Assembly: GCA_900142905.1 (NCBI GenBank)
Contig: FSRV01000002.1
Coordinates: 4,030,001-4,094,000, forward strand
Length of the DNA: 64,000 nucleotides
Direction: 5' to 3'
Source: Burkholderia sp. GAS332
GTDB taxonomy: Bacteria > Pseudomonadota > Gammaproteobacteria > Burkholderiales > Burkholderiaceae
The position numbers and the translations under genes are program-made. Positions 18,366-27,434 of this stretch are shown one piece after another. Below the pieces are notes generated by a model, which worked only from the letters and a program-made list of their open reading frames with translations, searched no databases and was not told where the DNA came from. Within the stretch, counting starts at the first letter, position 1; every line of letters begins with the position of its first letter.

Positions 18366-19097
18366 TCAGGCCATCAACGTCAGCGCGCCTTTACGAAGCA
18401 GCGACTGATCCGATCCGATAACGAACCACGTCGCGCCCATCTGCTCGAATTCGGCACACTCGTCGACCTCGCCGACGGCGACGCCCGGCGTCTTGCCGGC
18501 ACGCCGGGCGATGTCGAGCACCTGGACGGTTGCCTCCATCACTTCGGGCGCACGAGCGCTGGTGAGACCAAACGACAAAGCCAGATCAGCCCGGCCGACG
18601 AAGAGGCCGGACACCCCGTCCACATTAGCGATCTCATCTGCAGCAGCACAGCCCGCACGACTCTCGATCTGGCACATCACAACGGTGCCGTTGCCTGCCG
18701 CGACGGCCTTTTGCATTCCCATCGCACCGTAACCGGCAAAGCGGGGCGAACTGGAGAAGCCGCGTTCGCCGTCGATGAAGCGCGTGCGGGCCACCAGCGT
18801 GCGCGCTTCATCCGCGGAATCGACGTGCGGCACCAACAGTCCCGAAGCGCCGAGATCCAGCGCGGACTGGATCGTCGCGGTGTTCATGTCCGGAATCCGC
18901 ACGAACAGCGGCAAATTCACGGAGCGCGCGGCGATCACCATGACGTCGAGCGTGGCGCGGTCGAACGGCGCATGTTCTGCGTCGATCACGGCGAAGTGGA
19001 GTCCCGCGCCGCCGAGAATCTCGATGATCTGCGGCGCGCCGGTTTTGACGAATGTGCCGATCTGGCGGGTGGAGGTGTCGTGCGTGGTTGTGGACAT
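18366..19097 (-). CDS. HpcH/HpaI family aldolase (class II, pyruvate-dependent)
   Basis: A 243-residue TIM-barrel aldolase. The motif FAVIDAEHAPFD (about 36-47) carries the catalytic base region, ASGLLVPHVDSADEA the middle strand, MCQIESRAG the Glu that binds the divalent metal, and LFVGRADLALSFG the metal/substrate Asp strand. These enzymes cleave 2-keto-3-deoxy or 4-hydroxy-2-oxo acids to pyruvate and an aldehyde or oxo acid. It is 31 bases downstream of the MFS carrier and is expected to perform the final carbon-carbon cleavage in the pathway encoded by this region. Confidence 0.88.
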   Translation of the reverse strand: MSTTTHDTSTRQIGTFVKTGAPQIIEILGGAGLHFAVIDAEHAPFDRATLDVMVIAARSVNLPLFVRIPDMNTATIQSALDLGASGLLVPHVDSADEARTLVARTRFIDGERGFSSSPRFAGYGAMGMQKAVAAGNGTVVMCQIESRAGCAAADEIANVDGVSGLFVGRADLALSFGLTSARAPEVMEATVQVLDIARRAGKTPGVAVGEVDECAEFEQMGATWFVIGSDQSLLRKGALTLMA

Positions 19098-19128
19098 GGA
19101 TGAGAGATGAAAGCGGATTCGAAGCGTC

Positions 19129-20451
19129 CTATCGGGACGCGGTCTGGTTGACCGATGCAGGAACGCGCGTGGCCTTCATGGCGAGCGCGGTGCAGCCAAG
19201 CAACAGCAGGCAAAGGGCGGGCAGCAGCATGGCGTAGCCGGGGTGGCCGAACGCCTTGTCGATCCACGGCATTGCGTTCTGGGCGAGAAAGCCGCCGAGG
19301 TTACCGATGCTGCTAATCGCGGCGAGGCTGGTGGCGGCGCGCCGTCCGCTGAAATACTTCGACGGCAGCGACCAGAAGCACGGCAGTAGTAGCGACGTGC
19401 AGGGCGTGCCAACCACGAGCGCGACATAGCGCGCCGCGGGATCGCTCACCAGCAGGCTGACCACAAACGCCACACAACCGACGATGCCGATGGTCGCGGC
19501 GGCCACGCGCACCTGGCTTTCGTTCTTGAGCGTGCGCGGCACGATCAGCAAAAGCGCGGCGGTCAGTGCCCATGGAATCATCGTCAGCAGACCGTTGAGC
19601 GAACTTGAGACGCCGAATCCTTTGATCACGGTCGGCAGCCAGTAAATGAGCCCGTAGAGCGACGTGAGCAGACACGTGTAGCCGAGCGCAAACGCCTGCA
19701 CTTTGCGGTCGCACAACACGCTCCAGACACTGCCTTCGTGATGCGCGGCCGGCGCTTCGTCAGCGACCATGCGTGCAAGGTGGCTGCGCTCCTGCGGGTC
19801 GAGGAACGACGCCGTCTCCACACTGCGCGGCAGGTAGAACAGCACGATCGGCGCGAGCACGAGCGCAAGCAGGCCGGTGACGATAAACACCCATTGCCAG
19901 CCCGCGTGGTGCCAGACGCCGTCGAGCGACAGCAGCAGGCCGCCGAAAGCCGAGCCGAGCATGTTGCCGAGCGCACTGCCGAGCGTCAGAAGTGCGATGG
20001 CGCGCACCTGGTAGCGGCGCGGAAACCACACGGTCAGGTAGTAGACGATGCCGGGATACAAGCCGGCTTCCGCCGCACCGACCAGAAACCGCAGCGCCGC
20101 GAAAGTCGAACCCGACGAGATGTACGCGATGAGCAAGGTCGCAATGCCCCAGCTCAGCACAATGCGGAAAATCCACTTCGGTGCGCCGAAGCGATGGACG
20201 CCGAGCGCGCTCGGAATCTCGAAGATCAAATAGCCGATGAAGAACAGCGACGACGCCAGACCGTAAGCCGTTTCGGTCATACCAATCTGATGCACCATCT
20301 GCAGCTTGGCGAAGCTGACGTTCATCTTGTCGATGACCGACACCAGGTAGGTGATCAGGATCAGCGGCATGATGCGCCACCACACACGCCGGATCAGGCG
20401 TTCATCGTGCGTCACGGCCTGGCTGATCGGCGTGGCAACGGAAATCTCCAT
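19129..20451 (-). CDS. MFS transporter, anion:cation symporter (ACS) type
   Basis: A 440-residue carrier with 12 predicted helices. The N-terminus RLIRRVWWRIMPLILITYLVSVIDKMNVSFAKLQM is the ACS-family opening (tartrate, phthalate, hexuronate and sugar-acid carriers), and LVGAAEAGLYPGIVYYLTVWFPRRYQVRA is the conserved helix 4-5 region. GGAGAG precedes the ATG. It heads the leftward arm (carrier, aldolase, IclR) of a divergent cluster whose rightward arm starts with a porin, consistent with uptake of an organic anion through both membranes. Confidence 0.9.
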   Translation of the reverse strand: MEISVATPISQAVTHDERLIRRVWWRIMPLILITYLVSVIDKMNVSFAKLQMVHQIGMTETAYGLASSLFFIGYLIFEIPSALGVHRFGAPKWIFRIVLSWGIATLLIAYISSGSTFAALRFLVGAAEAGLYPGIVYYLTVWFPRRYQVRAIALLTLGSALGNMLGSAFGGLLLSLDGVWHHAGWQWVFIVTGLLALVLAPIVLFYLPRSVETASFLDPQERSHLARMVADEAPAAHHEGSVWSVLCDRKVQAFALGYTCLLTSLYGLIYWLPTVIKGFGVSSSLNGLLTMIPWALTAALLLIVPRTLKNESQVRVAAATIGIVGCVAFVVSLLVSDPAARYVALVVGTPCTSLLLPCFWSLPSKYFSGRRAATSLAAISSIGNLGGFLAQNAMPWIDKAFGHPGYAMLLPALCLLLLGCTALAMKATRVPASVNQTASR

Positions 20452-20841
20452 CTCTCCTCCAACGTGGCGGGCCGGTTGGTGGCGCGTGAGACGCGCGGCG
20501 CCGGCTTTTATCTGTCTGTGAGCGACCTCTGAGCGAGGTCGGACTCACGGTGAGCAATGCTATGTCTCGCCGCCGCCGCGATTCAAGTACGAATCGGGAA
20601 GATTTCGCGTGGCGGAATCCATGCTGAACCCGCCGTTTTTTTAGGGCGGGGTGGCAACTCGTGCTTTTCGTTCTGCGGAAAGTCTCGGAAACGCGCTTGG
20701 ACCGGCGCGTATCGCGTGGAACCATACGAGGCGTCGAACGGGATAGCCGCCAACAGCGTGCACTCGCCGACTTTGAAAATCCGAAAAACTGAAAGTCCGT
20801 GACGCAACGCGAACGGGCCACGAGACGGAGAGGAGACCCCG
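20452..20841. promoter_or_regulatory. Divergent promoter region between the MFS carrier and the porin
   Basis: A 390-base region that must hold both divergent promoters. Two inverted repeats are visible: CGATTC-aagtac-GAATCG at about 20579-20597, a possible regulator site, and CCCGCC-N10-GGCGGG around 20629-20650. The IclR protein encoded at 17457-18224 is the likely ligand. No open frame here has coding character. Confidence 0.4.
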
Positions 20842-22017
20842 ATGAAAAAAACATTGTCCCTGATGGCAGTCTGCGGTATCGCCTGCAGCACGGCACACGC
20901 GCAAAGCAGCGTGACGCTTTACGGCATCGTCGATGCCGGTTTTCGCTACAACAGCAATGCGGGCGGCAAGTCCCAATTCGCGATTGCCGGCGGCAATGAG
21001 AGCGCATCGCGCTTTGGTGTGACAGGCACTGAAGATCTGGGCGGTGGCTACAAGACCGTCTTTACTCTGGAAAGCGGCTTCACGACCACGACGGGCGCCA
21101 TGCAAGCCGGGCTGATGTTCGGTCGTCAGGCCTTCGTCGGCGTCGCCACACCTTACGGAACGGTGACGCTAGGCCGTCAGTACCTGACGCTGTCGACCTA
21201 TCTGGGCCCGTTCTCCTCCGGTAGCGATTGGGCCGCGCGCGGCGCGGGTTGGGGCTACCACCCGGCCGGCCTCGACGACGTCGACGGCACCGAGCGCGCC
21301 AACAATGCGATCAAGTATGTGAGCCCCCGCTATCGCGGTTTGCAGTTCGGCGCGACATACAGCCTCGGCGGCATCGCGGGCAACGCGACGCAGAACCAGA
21401 TGATTTCCGCAGGCGTCGATTACGGCAACGGGCCGTTCAAGTTCGCAGCGGCCTATCTGTACGTGAAGAATCCGAACTACTCGCTGTTCGGCAACAACGC
21501 GACCAGCAGCACGACCGGCAACAACTTCTCGAGCCCGATCTTCAGCGGCTATGCGACGGCTGCGTCGCAACAGGTCGTGGGGGCGGGCGCATCGTATGCG
21601 ATCGGCTCGTTCACGGTCGGCGGCATCTATACGAATACGAAATTCTTCAACATCGGTGGCACGCCGGTTGCGGGCGCCAAACCGCCGGCGGGTGAAATCG
21701 GCGAGACCGCCACGTTCAACACGGGCGAAGCGAATCTGAAATACAGTATGACGCCGTCCCTGCAGTTCGGCGTTGCCTACACCTACACGCGCGCGAGTTC
21801 GTATAACGGCGAGAGCGGCGCCAGCTATCAGCAATGGAATCTTGGCGCCGACTATCTGCTTTCGAAGCGAACCGACCTCTATTTCGTCGTGCTGCGCGAG
21901 ACGGCGGGTGGCTTCGATTCGACGGGACACCGCGCCGTGGCCGCGTTGACCTCCGCGACGCCGTCGGCGACCGATACGCAGAACGCCGTGCTGCTCGGCA
22001 TCCGCCATCTTTTCTAG
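20842..22017 (+). CDS. Gram-negative porin (OmpC/Omp32 type)
   Basis: A 391-residue outer-membrane protein. The signal peptide is MKKTLSLMAVCGIACSTAHA, followed by SSVTLYGIVDAGF, the standard first strand of burkholderial trimeric porins. SRFGVTGTEDLGGGYKTVFTLE, the loop 3 region with GRQAFVGVATPYGTVTLGRQY, and a terminal Phe (IRHLF) for assembly by the BAM machinery are all present. A GGAGAGGAG site precedes the ATG. As first gene of the rightward arm of the catabolic cluster, it probably provides substrate-induced diffusion across the outer membrane. Confidence 0.93.
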   Translation: MKKTLSLMAVCGIACSTAHAQSSVTLYGIVDAGFRYNSNAGGKSQFAIAGGNESASRFGVTGTEDLGGGYKTVFTLESGFTTTTGAMQAGLMFGRQAFVGVATPYGTVTLGRQYLTLSTYLGPFSSGSDWAARGAGWGYHPAGLDDVDGTERANNAIKYVSPRYRGLQFGATYSLGGIAGNATQNQMISAGVDYGNGPFKFAAAYLYVKNPNYSLFGNNATSSTTGNNFSSPIFSGYATAASQQVVGAGASYAIGSFTVGGIYTNTKFFNIGGTPVAGAKPPAGEIGETATFNTGEANLKYSMTPSLQFGVAYTYTRASSYNGESGASYQQWNLGADYLLSKRTDLYFVVLRETAGGFDSTGHRAVAALTSATPSATDTQNAVLLGIRHLF

Positions 22018-22113
22018 CCGCGACGCGTAGCGCGGCCGGTCGATCGCCCTAGCGCGATGCTGGCCGCCAGCGCAGCGCGACTTTTTAGTCACCCATACCT
22101 CCTTGGAGGAGAC

Positions 22114-23076
22114 ATGCCTTCCCAGCAAGACCACACGAATTCTCCTGCCGGTCAAACCGTCAAACTGTTCGACTCGCACGCGCATCTCGTGGCCGACGAC
22201 CAGACGCGCTACCCGCGCAATCCGATGAAGCGCTCGCCCAATGCGCCGCCGCGTCTGCCCGGCGTGATCGGTCTGCCGGGCGGCAAGCATGGCCCTAATC
22301 CGGTCAATGAAGTGCCGGACGTCGCGCGCATGCTGCAGTGGATGCAGGACGAACGCGTCGAGGGCGCGGTCGCAGTGCAAAAGCGCATGACCTACCGCTT
22401 CGACAACAGCTACATCCTTGATTCGTCGGACGCGTATCCCGACACGTTTTCCGCCGTCGTCATTCTCGATGCGGAAGACGAAGGGACGCCGGCGCTGGTG
22501 CGCTCCTACATCGAGAAGCACGGCCTCGCGGGCGTGCGCCTGTTCGGCGGACGCGAAGCTGATGGCACCATGCCGTGGCTGAATTCGCCGCGTGCGCTAG
22601 AGACGTGGGCCGTGGCGAACGAATACGGCATCGTGATGGATCTGGAAGTGCTGGCGATCGGTGGCGGCGGCCCGTCGGTGCCGGCGATCATCGAATTGGC
22701 GCGGCGCTTCCCGAACTTGCGCGTCGTGCTCGATCACATGCTCGAACCTGAAGTCGAGGACGACAACTACGGTTTCGACGCGCGCTTCGTGCCGCTCGCC
22801 GCTGAGCCCAACATTTTCTTCAAGTTCACCTCGATCAACCTCGACATCTACCGCGAGACGGATACCCCGGCGCGCGATGTGCTGCGCGAGGCAGTCGATA
22901 TGTTCGGCGCCGATCGCATCATGTGGGGTTCCGATATCGGCACGTCGTCGGGCACGTACAAAGATATGGTGCAGCGCATGCTCGACGCGACGACGTTGCT
23001 GACCGACGCGGAACGCCACGCCGTCCTCTACGAGACGGGCAAAAAGGTATTCGTGAAAGGCGGCGCGCGCCGCTGA
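22114..23076 (+). CDS. Amidohydrolase-2 family hydrolase (lactonase-like)
   Basis: A 320-residue TIM-barrel metallohydrolase of the amidohydrolase_2 group that includes 2-pyrone-4,6-dicarboxylate lactonase, sulfomuconolactonase and sugar lactonases. DSHAHL supplies the first HxH motif, VVLDHM the middle His and MWGSDIG the final Asp. The start MPSQQD follows GGAGGAGAC. Placed between porin and flavin reductase, it probably opens a lactone or cleaves a ring-derived intermediate in the pathway. The precise substrate cannot be given. Confidence 0.83.
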   Translation: MPSQQDHTNSPAGQTVKLFDSHAHLVADDQTRYPRNPMKRSPNAPPRLPGVIGLPGGKHGPNPVNEVPDVARMLQWMQDERVEGAVAVQKRMTYRFDNSYILDSSDAYPDTFSAVVILDAEDEGTPALVRSYIEKHGLAGVRLFGGREADGTMPWLNSPRALETWAVANEYGIVMDLEVLAIGGGGPSVPAIIELARRFPNLRVVLDHMLEPEVEDDNYGFDARFVPLAAEPNIFFKFTSINLDIYRETDTPARDVLREAVDMFGADRIMWGSDIGTSSGTYKDMVQRMLDATTLLTDAERHAVLYETGKKVFVKGGARR

Positions 23077-23104
23077 GCAATCCGAGTCGTACAAGGAGAT
23101 AACG

Positions 23105-23731
23105 ATGTTTCTAGACCCCGCGACCACGCCGGACTTCAAGCGCACGCTGTTCAACGCGATCGTCGCTCCCCGCCCGATTGGCTGGATCAGCACGATGAAC
23201 AGCAAAGGGCAGGTTAATCTCGCGCCGTTTTCGCATTTCAATCTTGTCTCGACGGCGCCGCCGGTGGTGATCTTTTCGTGCAACGCGCCAGCCGACCGGC
23301 ACGAGAAGGACACCATTACCAATGTGCGCGAGACGGGTGAGTTCGTCACGAATCTCGTGACATGGGATTTGCGCAACCAGATGAATCTCAGTTCGATCGA
23401 CGCGCCTTACGGCACCGACGAGTTCGAACTCGCTGGACTCGAGAAAGCACCGAGCGTGATGGTCAAGCCGCCTCGCGTGGCGGCGTCGCCCGCCAGCATG
23501 GAGTGCCGGCTGCTGCGCATCGTCGACATCGAGCCGGCGGGGCCCGGTGAGACGGCTAGCAATGTGGTGTTCGGGCGCGTCATCGGCGTGCATCTGGACG
23601 ATCGCTTCATCGACGCGGACGGGCGTTTCGATACGGCCCGCACCGAACCGCTGACCCGCCTCGACGGCAACCGCTACGCCACCGTCGGCCGCATGGACGT
23701 GCTGGGCCGCCCGAGCCCGCGGCGCGACTGA
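23105..23731 (+). CDS. Flavin reductase-like FMN-binding protein
   Basis: A 208-residue split-barrel protein of the flavin reductase-like family. RTLFNAIVAPRPIGWISTMNSKGQVNLAPFSHFN is its FMN-binding opening, and KDTITNVRETGEFVTNLV the conserved following helix-strand. Members provide reduced flavin to monooxygenases or act on substrates themselves, but no flavin-dependent monooxygenase partner is in the window. It has an AAGGAGA site and lies 28 bases downstream of the amidohydrolase gene in the same operon. Confidence 0.85.
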   Translation: MFLDPATTPDFKRTLFNAIVAPRPIGWISTMNSKGQVNLAPFSHFNLVSTAPPVVIFSCNAPADRHEKDTITNVRETGEFVTNLVTWDLRNQMNLSSIDAPYGTDEFELAGLEKAPSVMVKPPRVAASPASMECRLLRIVDIEPAGPGETASNVVFGRVIGVHLDDRFIDADGRFDTARTEPLTRLDGNRYATVGRMDVLGRPSPRRD

Positions 23732-23756
23732 TCCCCCAATCAAGAAGGAACCGAAC

Positions 23757-24575
23757 ATGACGACTACAACCGATACCCGCGTGCGGGAAACCGCCGTCTA
23801 CGATCTTGCACCAGGTGCCGTGACGCGTGGCCAGAACTTCTTCGTGCAATGGCTGCAAGGCGATGGCAAGACCTTCGAAGCACGCAGCGCGCACGAGATG
23901 CTGCTGCTCCTGCCCGACGAAACCGGCGCTGAGGTACGCACCGGACAAGGCGCCGTTCAGTCCGTGCCAGGCCGCAGCGTTTGCGTGCTGCCCGCGGGCG
24001 AGGTCTCGGTGAAACCGAACGGCGGTGGCCGCGCCGTGCTGATCGCGTCGTCACGCGTGGATCTCTCGCCCAGCGCCGCACTCAACCAACAGGACTATGC
24101 GTCGGCTGACCCGCGCATCGTCGGCAGCGATGCCGGTTATCGCCGCACGCGCGCGAACGGCGAGCTGCAGGTGATTCGCATCGACAGCATCCAGCCGCCG
24201 GCCGACAAGCCGCGTCTAAAGATGCTGCAATCCGACACGCTCAGCATCAACTGGGTCGAGTATCAGGATGCGCGGGACCGCTCGCAGCTTAGCCCGCATA
24301 GTCACGCGAGTTTCGAGCAGGGGTCCCTCGCGATCGACGGACATTACATTCATCACCTGCGTGTGCAATGGGGCGCCGATGCGAACCAGTGGCGCGACGA
24401 TCAGCATCTCGAGGCTGGCCCGGCATCGATGATCTCGATTCCGGTTCATCTGATCCACACCACCGAAGGCGTCGGCACCGGCCGCCATCTTTTGATCGAC
24501 GTGTTCTCGCCGCCGCGCACGGACTTCATCGACAAGGGATGGGTCGCCAACGCGGCTGACTACACGCGTGGTTGA
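23757..24575 (+). CDS. Cupin-fold protein of the catabolic operon
   Basis: A 272-residue protein with two cupin-like halves. The C-terminal half has His residues spaced like a metal cupin (SPHSHASFEQGSLAIDGHYIHH, and later IPVHLIHTTEG), and ends in a DVFSPPRTDF segment typical of bicupins; the N-terminal half lacks clear metal ligands. It could be a dioxygenase, isomerase or a non-enzymatic sensor. AAGGAACCG precedes the ATG. It is the last gene of the rightward run begun by the porin, and its stop is only four bases from the convergent reductase gene. Confidence 0.7.
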   Translation: MTTTTDTRVRETAVYDLAPGAVTRGQNFFVQWLQGDGKTFEARSAHEMLLLLPDETGAEVRTGQGAVQSVPGRSVCVLPAGEVSVKPNGGGRAVLIASSRVDLSPSAALNQQDYASADPRIVGSDAGYRRTRANGELQVIRIDSIQPPADKPRLKMLQSDTLSINWVEYQDARDRSQLSPHSHASFEQGSLAIDGHYIHHLRVQWGADANQWRDDQHLEAGPASMISIPVHLIHTTEGVGTGRHLLIDVFSPPRTDFIDKGWVANAADYTRG

Positions 24576-24578
24576 GCG

Positions 24579-25601
24579 TTAGCGAGAACCGGTATGTCCG
24601 CCATCGAGGCCTGCCTGCGCCGCACGCAAACGGGCGAGCGCAAACACCGTCTGCATGAGGGGCGCGGCGATATCGAGCCGTGCCGCGCACTCCAGCGGGG
24701 CACCGAGAATCGAGTCGAGTTCGACGCGGCGCCCCGCTTCGAGATCTTGCAACATCGAGGTCTTGATCGCGCCGAGCTGGCGCGTCTGGGCGATGCGTTG
24801 CGCAATGTCGATTTCGAGCGTGAGACCAGCGTGCCGGCCGAGCGCGAGGCATTCTGCCATCAGGCTTTCGAAAATGGCGCGCGTGCCGGGATCGTCGACA
24901 AGACGGTCGGTACTCGCCTGCGTGATGAGGCTCAACGGATTGGCGCAGACGTTGCCGAGCAGCTTGAGCCACAGGTCGCGGCGCACGTCGTCGCTAGCGG
25001 TGGTCGGCAGGCCGGAGGCCGTCAGCAGTTGCGCCCAGTCGTGCGCTCGTGCGCTGATGCCGCCGCACGGCTCGCCGATTACGATCTTGCCGCCGCTGTG
25101 GTGATGGACCACGCCGGGCGCGGGCGAACTGCACGACGCCATCACGCTGCCGCCGAGTACGTGCTCGAACGGCAGTGCGCGTTCGATTTCACCTTGCGGG
25201 TCGACGCTCGCGAGGCGCAATCCTTCGAGCGGATTCCCGGGGGCGAGAAAGTACCACCACGGCAGGCCATTTCCCACCGGCAGCACGACGGTTTCGCGGC
25301 CGACAAGCGGCGTGAGCGACGCGGCGATGGCGGGCAGCGCGTGCGATTTCAGCGCAATGATCACCAGATCCTGCGGACCCATGTCCGCGCAACTCGCGTG
25401 AGCATTGACCGCGATGGTCCGCTCGGCTTCGCCGGGACACGTATAGCGCAGTCCGGATGTGGCAAGCGCATCCAGCGTGGCGCCGCGTGCGAGGATCGAT
25501 ACGCGATGCCCGGCGAGCGCGAGGCGAGCGGCGAAGTGGCCGCCTATCGCACCCGCGCCGATGATGCCGATGCGTCGTGCGTGCGTGGGGAAATCGTTCA
25601 T
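24579..25601 (-). CDS. 2-dehydropantoate 2-reductase family (PanE/ApbA-like)
   Basis: A 340-residue NADP-dependent reductase. IGIIGAGAIGGHFAARLALAGHRV is the Rossmann GxGxxG; VLPVGNGLP stands where PanE has a Asn-containing loop; LWLKLLGNVCANPLSLI carries the catalytic Lys and the conserved helical-domain start. Proteins of this family in catabolic clusters often reduce 2-keto acids other than ketopantoate, and that is more likely here than pantothenate biosynthesis. No strong ribosome binding site marks the start; ATG 25601 gives the family N-terminus, ATG 25631 is an alternative. Confidence 0.82.
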   Translation of the reverse strand: MNDFPTHARRIGIIGAGAIGGHFAARLALAGHRVSILARGATLDALATSGLRYTCPGEAERTIAVNAHASCADMGPQDLVIIALKSHALPAIAASLTPLVGRETVVLPVGNGLPWWYFLAPGNPLEGLRLASVDPQGEIERALPFEHVLGGSVMASCSSPAPGVVHHHSGGKIVIGEPCGGISARAHDWAQLLTASGLPTTASDDVRRDLWLKLLGNVCANPLSLITQASTDRLVDDPGTRAIFESLMAECLALGRHAGLTLEIDIAQRIAQTRQLGAIKTSMLQDLEAGRRVELDSILGAPLECAARLDIAAPLMQTVFALARLRAAQAGLDGGHTGSR

Positions 25602-25776
25602 GGTGGAGTCGGTGTTGTCGAAGGGATCCATTTATTGTCGCCGCTGCGCTCTGTTCATCCAGTACTTTCTGCCCGCTTTTCTCCTGCCGGAATCTTGCGC
25701 GAGCGCGTGAACCATGGGTTCACGGCGGCTGGCCGACAGGTAGGCAGGCTCCGTTCCATCTTCAGGAATCTCAACG

Positions 25777-26649
25777 ATGCCGATCAACAGCACGACGCTT
25801 AAACGAGTCACCGCGCAACTTTACGAACGCTCACTGAAAGCGATTCCGGACGACACGCGCGCGTTTTTGCAGCGGGCGTCTGGTCTCGAGTCGGATCCGA
25901 CCGGCAAGGCGACGCTCACGATCATGCTCGAAAGCGCCGACGGCGCACGGCGTAACGGCACGCTGGTCTGTAGCGACGTCGGCATTCCGACCTACAGCAT
26001 CAAGATCGGCACACGCGTTCAATTCGACGGACCGGTGCGTGCCGCCATTCGCGAGGGCTTTGCGGAGCTGGCGGCGAACATCTCGCCGCCAATCCTCAAG
26101 ATGGTCACGAATCCGCTGACGCACGAGCGCAGCTATGCGGGCAAGGACATGCCGATCGTAAGCTTCGACGTGATCGACGACGCCGATTATGTGGACATCG
26201 TCTGCGCGCCGAAAGCGATGGGCACGGGTCGGTGGGAAGCCATCGATGCGTTCGTGTATCCGACGCTGGAGCAGATCGAACGCTTCGTGCTCGACACGAT
26301 GCTGCGCGCCGGATCGCAGCCTTGCCTGCCGCTTGTGATTGGCGTCGGCATTGGCGGCACGTTCGACTACGCGGCCCGTCTCGCGAAAGAACAGATGCTG
26401 CGGCCGTTCGGGCAGACTAACCCGGAGCCCATTCTTGAGCGCATGGAAAAACGTCTGCTTCACGCTGTCAACGCGATGGGCTTCGGACCGATGGGAACGG
26501 GCGGCGACACGACGGCGATGGCCGTGCATGTCGACTACGCCGCGAGTCACGGCTTCGTGCCGGTTGCCGTGTGCTTCAACTGCTGGATCAATCGGCGTAC
26601 CGCGGCACGCATTCACGGCGATGGCCGCGTCGAATTCATGGAGTGCTAA
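25777..26649 (+). CDS. Class I fumarate hydratase/tartrate dehydratase-type hydro-lyase, alpha subunit
   Basis: A 290-residue subunit of an oxygen-sensitive 4Fe-4S hydro-lyase. All three expected cluster cysteines are recognisable: Cys65 in VCSDVG, Cys183 in PCLPLVIGVGIGG and Cys269 in CFNCWINRRTA; PKAMGTGRW fits the substrate loop that is PKGxGSEN in fumarases. It should add or remove water on a dicarboxylate or 2-keto acid. Substitutions in the substrate loop argue against ordinary fumarase. The beta subunit gene follows after two bases. Confidence 0.83.
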   Translation: MPINSTTLKRVTAQLYERSLKAIPDDTRAFLQRASGLESDPTGKATLTIMLESADGARRNGTLVCSDVGIPTYSIKIGTRVQFDGPVRAAIREGFAELAANISPPILKMVTNPLTHERSYAGKDMPIVSFDVIDDADYVDIVCAPKAMGTGRWEAIDAFVYPTLEQIERFVLDTMLRAGSQPCLPLVIGVGIGGTFDYAARLAKEQMLRPFGQTNPEPILERMEKRLLHAVNAMGFGPMGTGGDTTAMAVHVDYAASHGFVPVAVCFNCWINRRTAARIHGDGRVEFMEC

Positions 26650-26651
26650 CG

Positions 26652-27257
26652 ATGAGCCAGATTCACGATTTGCGTTTGCCGCTCACGCGCGAGAGCGTGC
26701 TCGATCTGAAACTCGGCGACATGGTGCGGCTATCGGGTGAGATCACCGTCAGCATCGGCTTGCCGACGCATCGACGGCTCGCCGAGGCCGTGGAGCAGGG
26801 GGCACCGCTGCCGGTCGACTTGCGCGATGGCGCGTTTTTCCATTTGAGCACCTACGTCGAGGAAACGGCGGACGGCCCCGTGCCGCTCTATCTGAACCCG
26901 AGTACCAGCACCCGATATAACCCGTGGATGCCCACACTGATCCGGGGTCTCGGCGTGCGCCTCGTGGGCGGCAAGGGCGGACTCGATGAAGCAAGCGCAG
27001 CGGCGTTGCGCGAGTGCGGTTGCGTGTATCTGTCGTTTCTGGGCGGCGGCGCGCATCTGCTGTCGGCCTCGCTGCGCCGGGTCGTGGCGATGAACTGGAC
27101 CGAGTACATCTCGCAGTTTCGCTTGCTCACGCTCGAAGTCGAGCAACTCGGGCCCGCGACTGTGGCGATCGATGCGCATGGCAATAGCCTTTATACGCAA
27201 TTGCACGAACGCGCTGTGGCGCGGATGCTGGGGATTTTGCGTGACCTTGGCACGTAG
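26652..27257 (+). CDS. Class I hydro-lyase beta subunit (TtdB/FumA C-terminal-like)
   Basis: A 201-residue protein matching the swivelling beta domain of class I fumarases and L-tartrate dehydratase. LKLGDMVRLSGEITVSIGLPTHRRL is the conserved opening, LNPSTSTRYNPWMPTLIRGLGVRLVGGKGGL the substrate-binding part (GPTTSxRMD in relatives). It should form an alpha2-beta2 enzyme with the subunit encoded just upstream. The pair lies at the end of the lactonase/aldolase region, so a hydration step between lactone opening and aldol cleavage is a reasonable role. Confidence 0.83.
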   Translation: MSQIHDLRLPLTRESVLDLKLGDMVRLSGEITVSIGLPTHRRLAEAVEQGAPLPVDLRDGAFFHLSTYVEETADGPVPLYLNPSTSTRYNPWMPTLIRGLGVRLVGGKGGLDEASAAALRECGCVYLSFLGGGAHLLSASLRRVVAMNWTEYISQFRLLTLEVEQLGPATVAIDAHGNSLYTQLHERAVARMLGILRDLGT

Positions 27258-27434
27258 CTGATTGGCGCGACGATTGGATGTTTGCGCCGGGGACTGATGC
27301 GTTGAGTGCAGCGGCGATTGTGACCCCGGGCCATGTTCCGTTCGCGGAGCAGGGTGCGGGAAAATGACCTGCCCCCAAGGGTGAGTCCATTATTTATTCG
27401 ACATCCTGGTCCTCGATGCAGCGCATCAGAACAA

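Noticed and set aside
21169..22521. 450-residue minus-strand frame opposite the porin and amidohydrolase
   Set aside because: It is antisense to two genes with strong family motifs and is typical of shadow frames in high-GC DNA.
25777..26649. Suspicion that the hydratase alpha subunit had lost cluster cysteines
   Set aside because: Closer reading places all three: Cys65, Cys183 and Cys269 align with the known cluster ligands.
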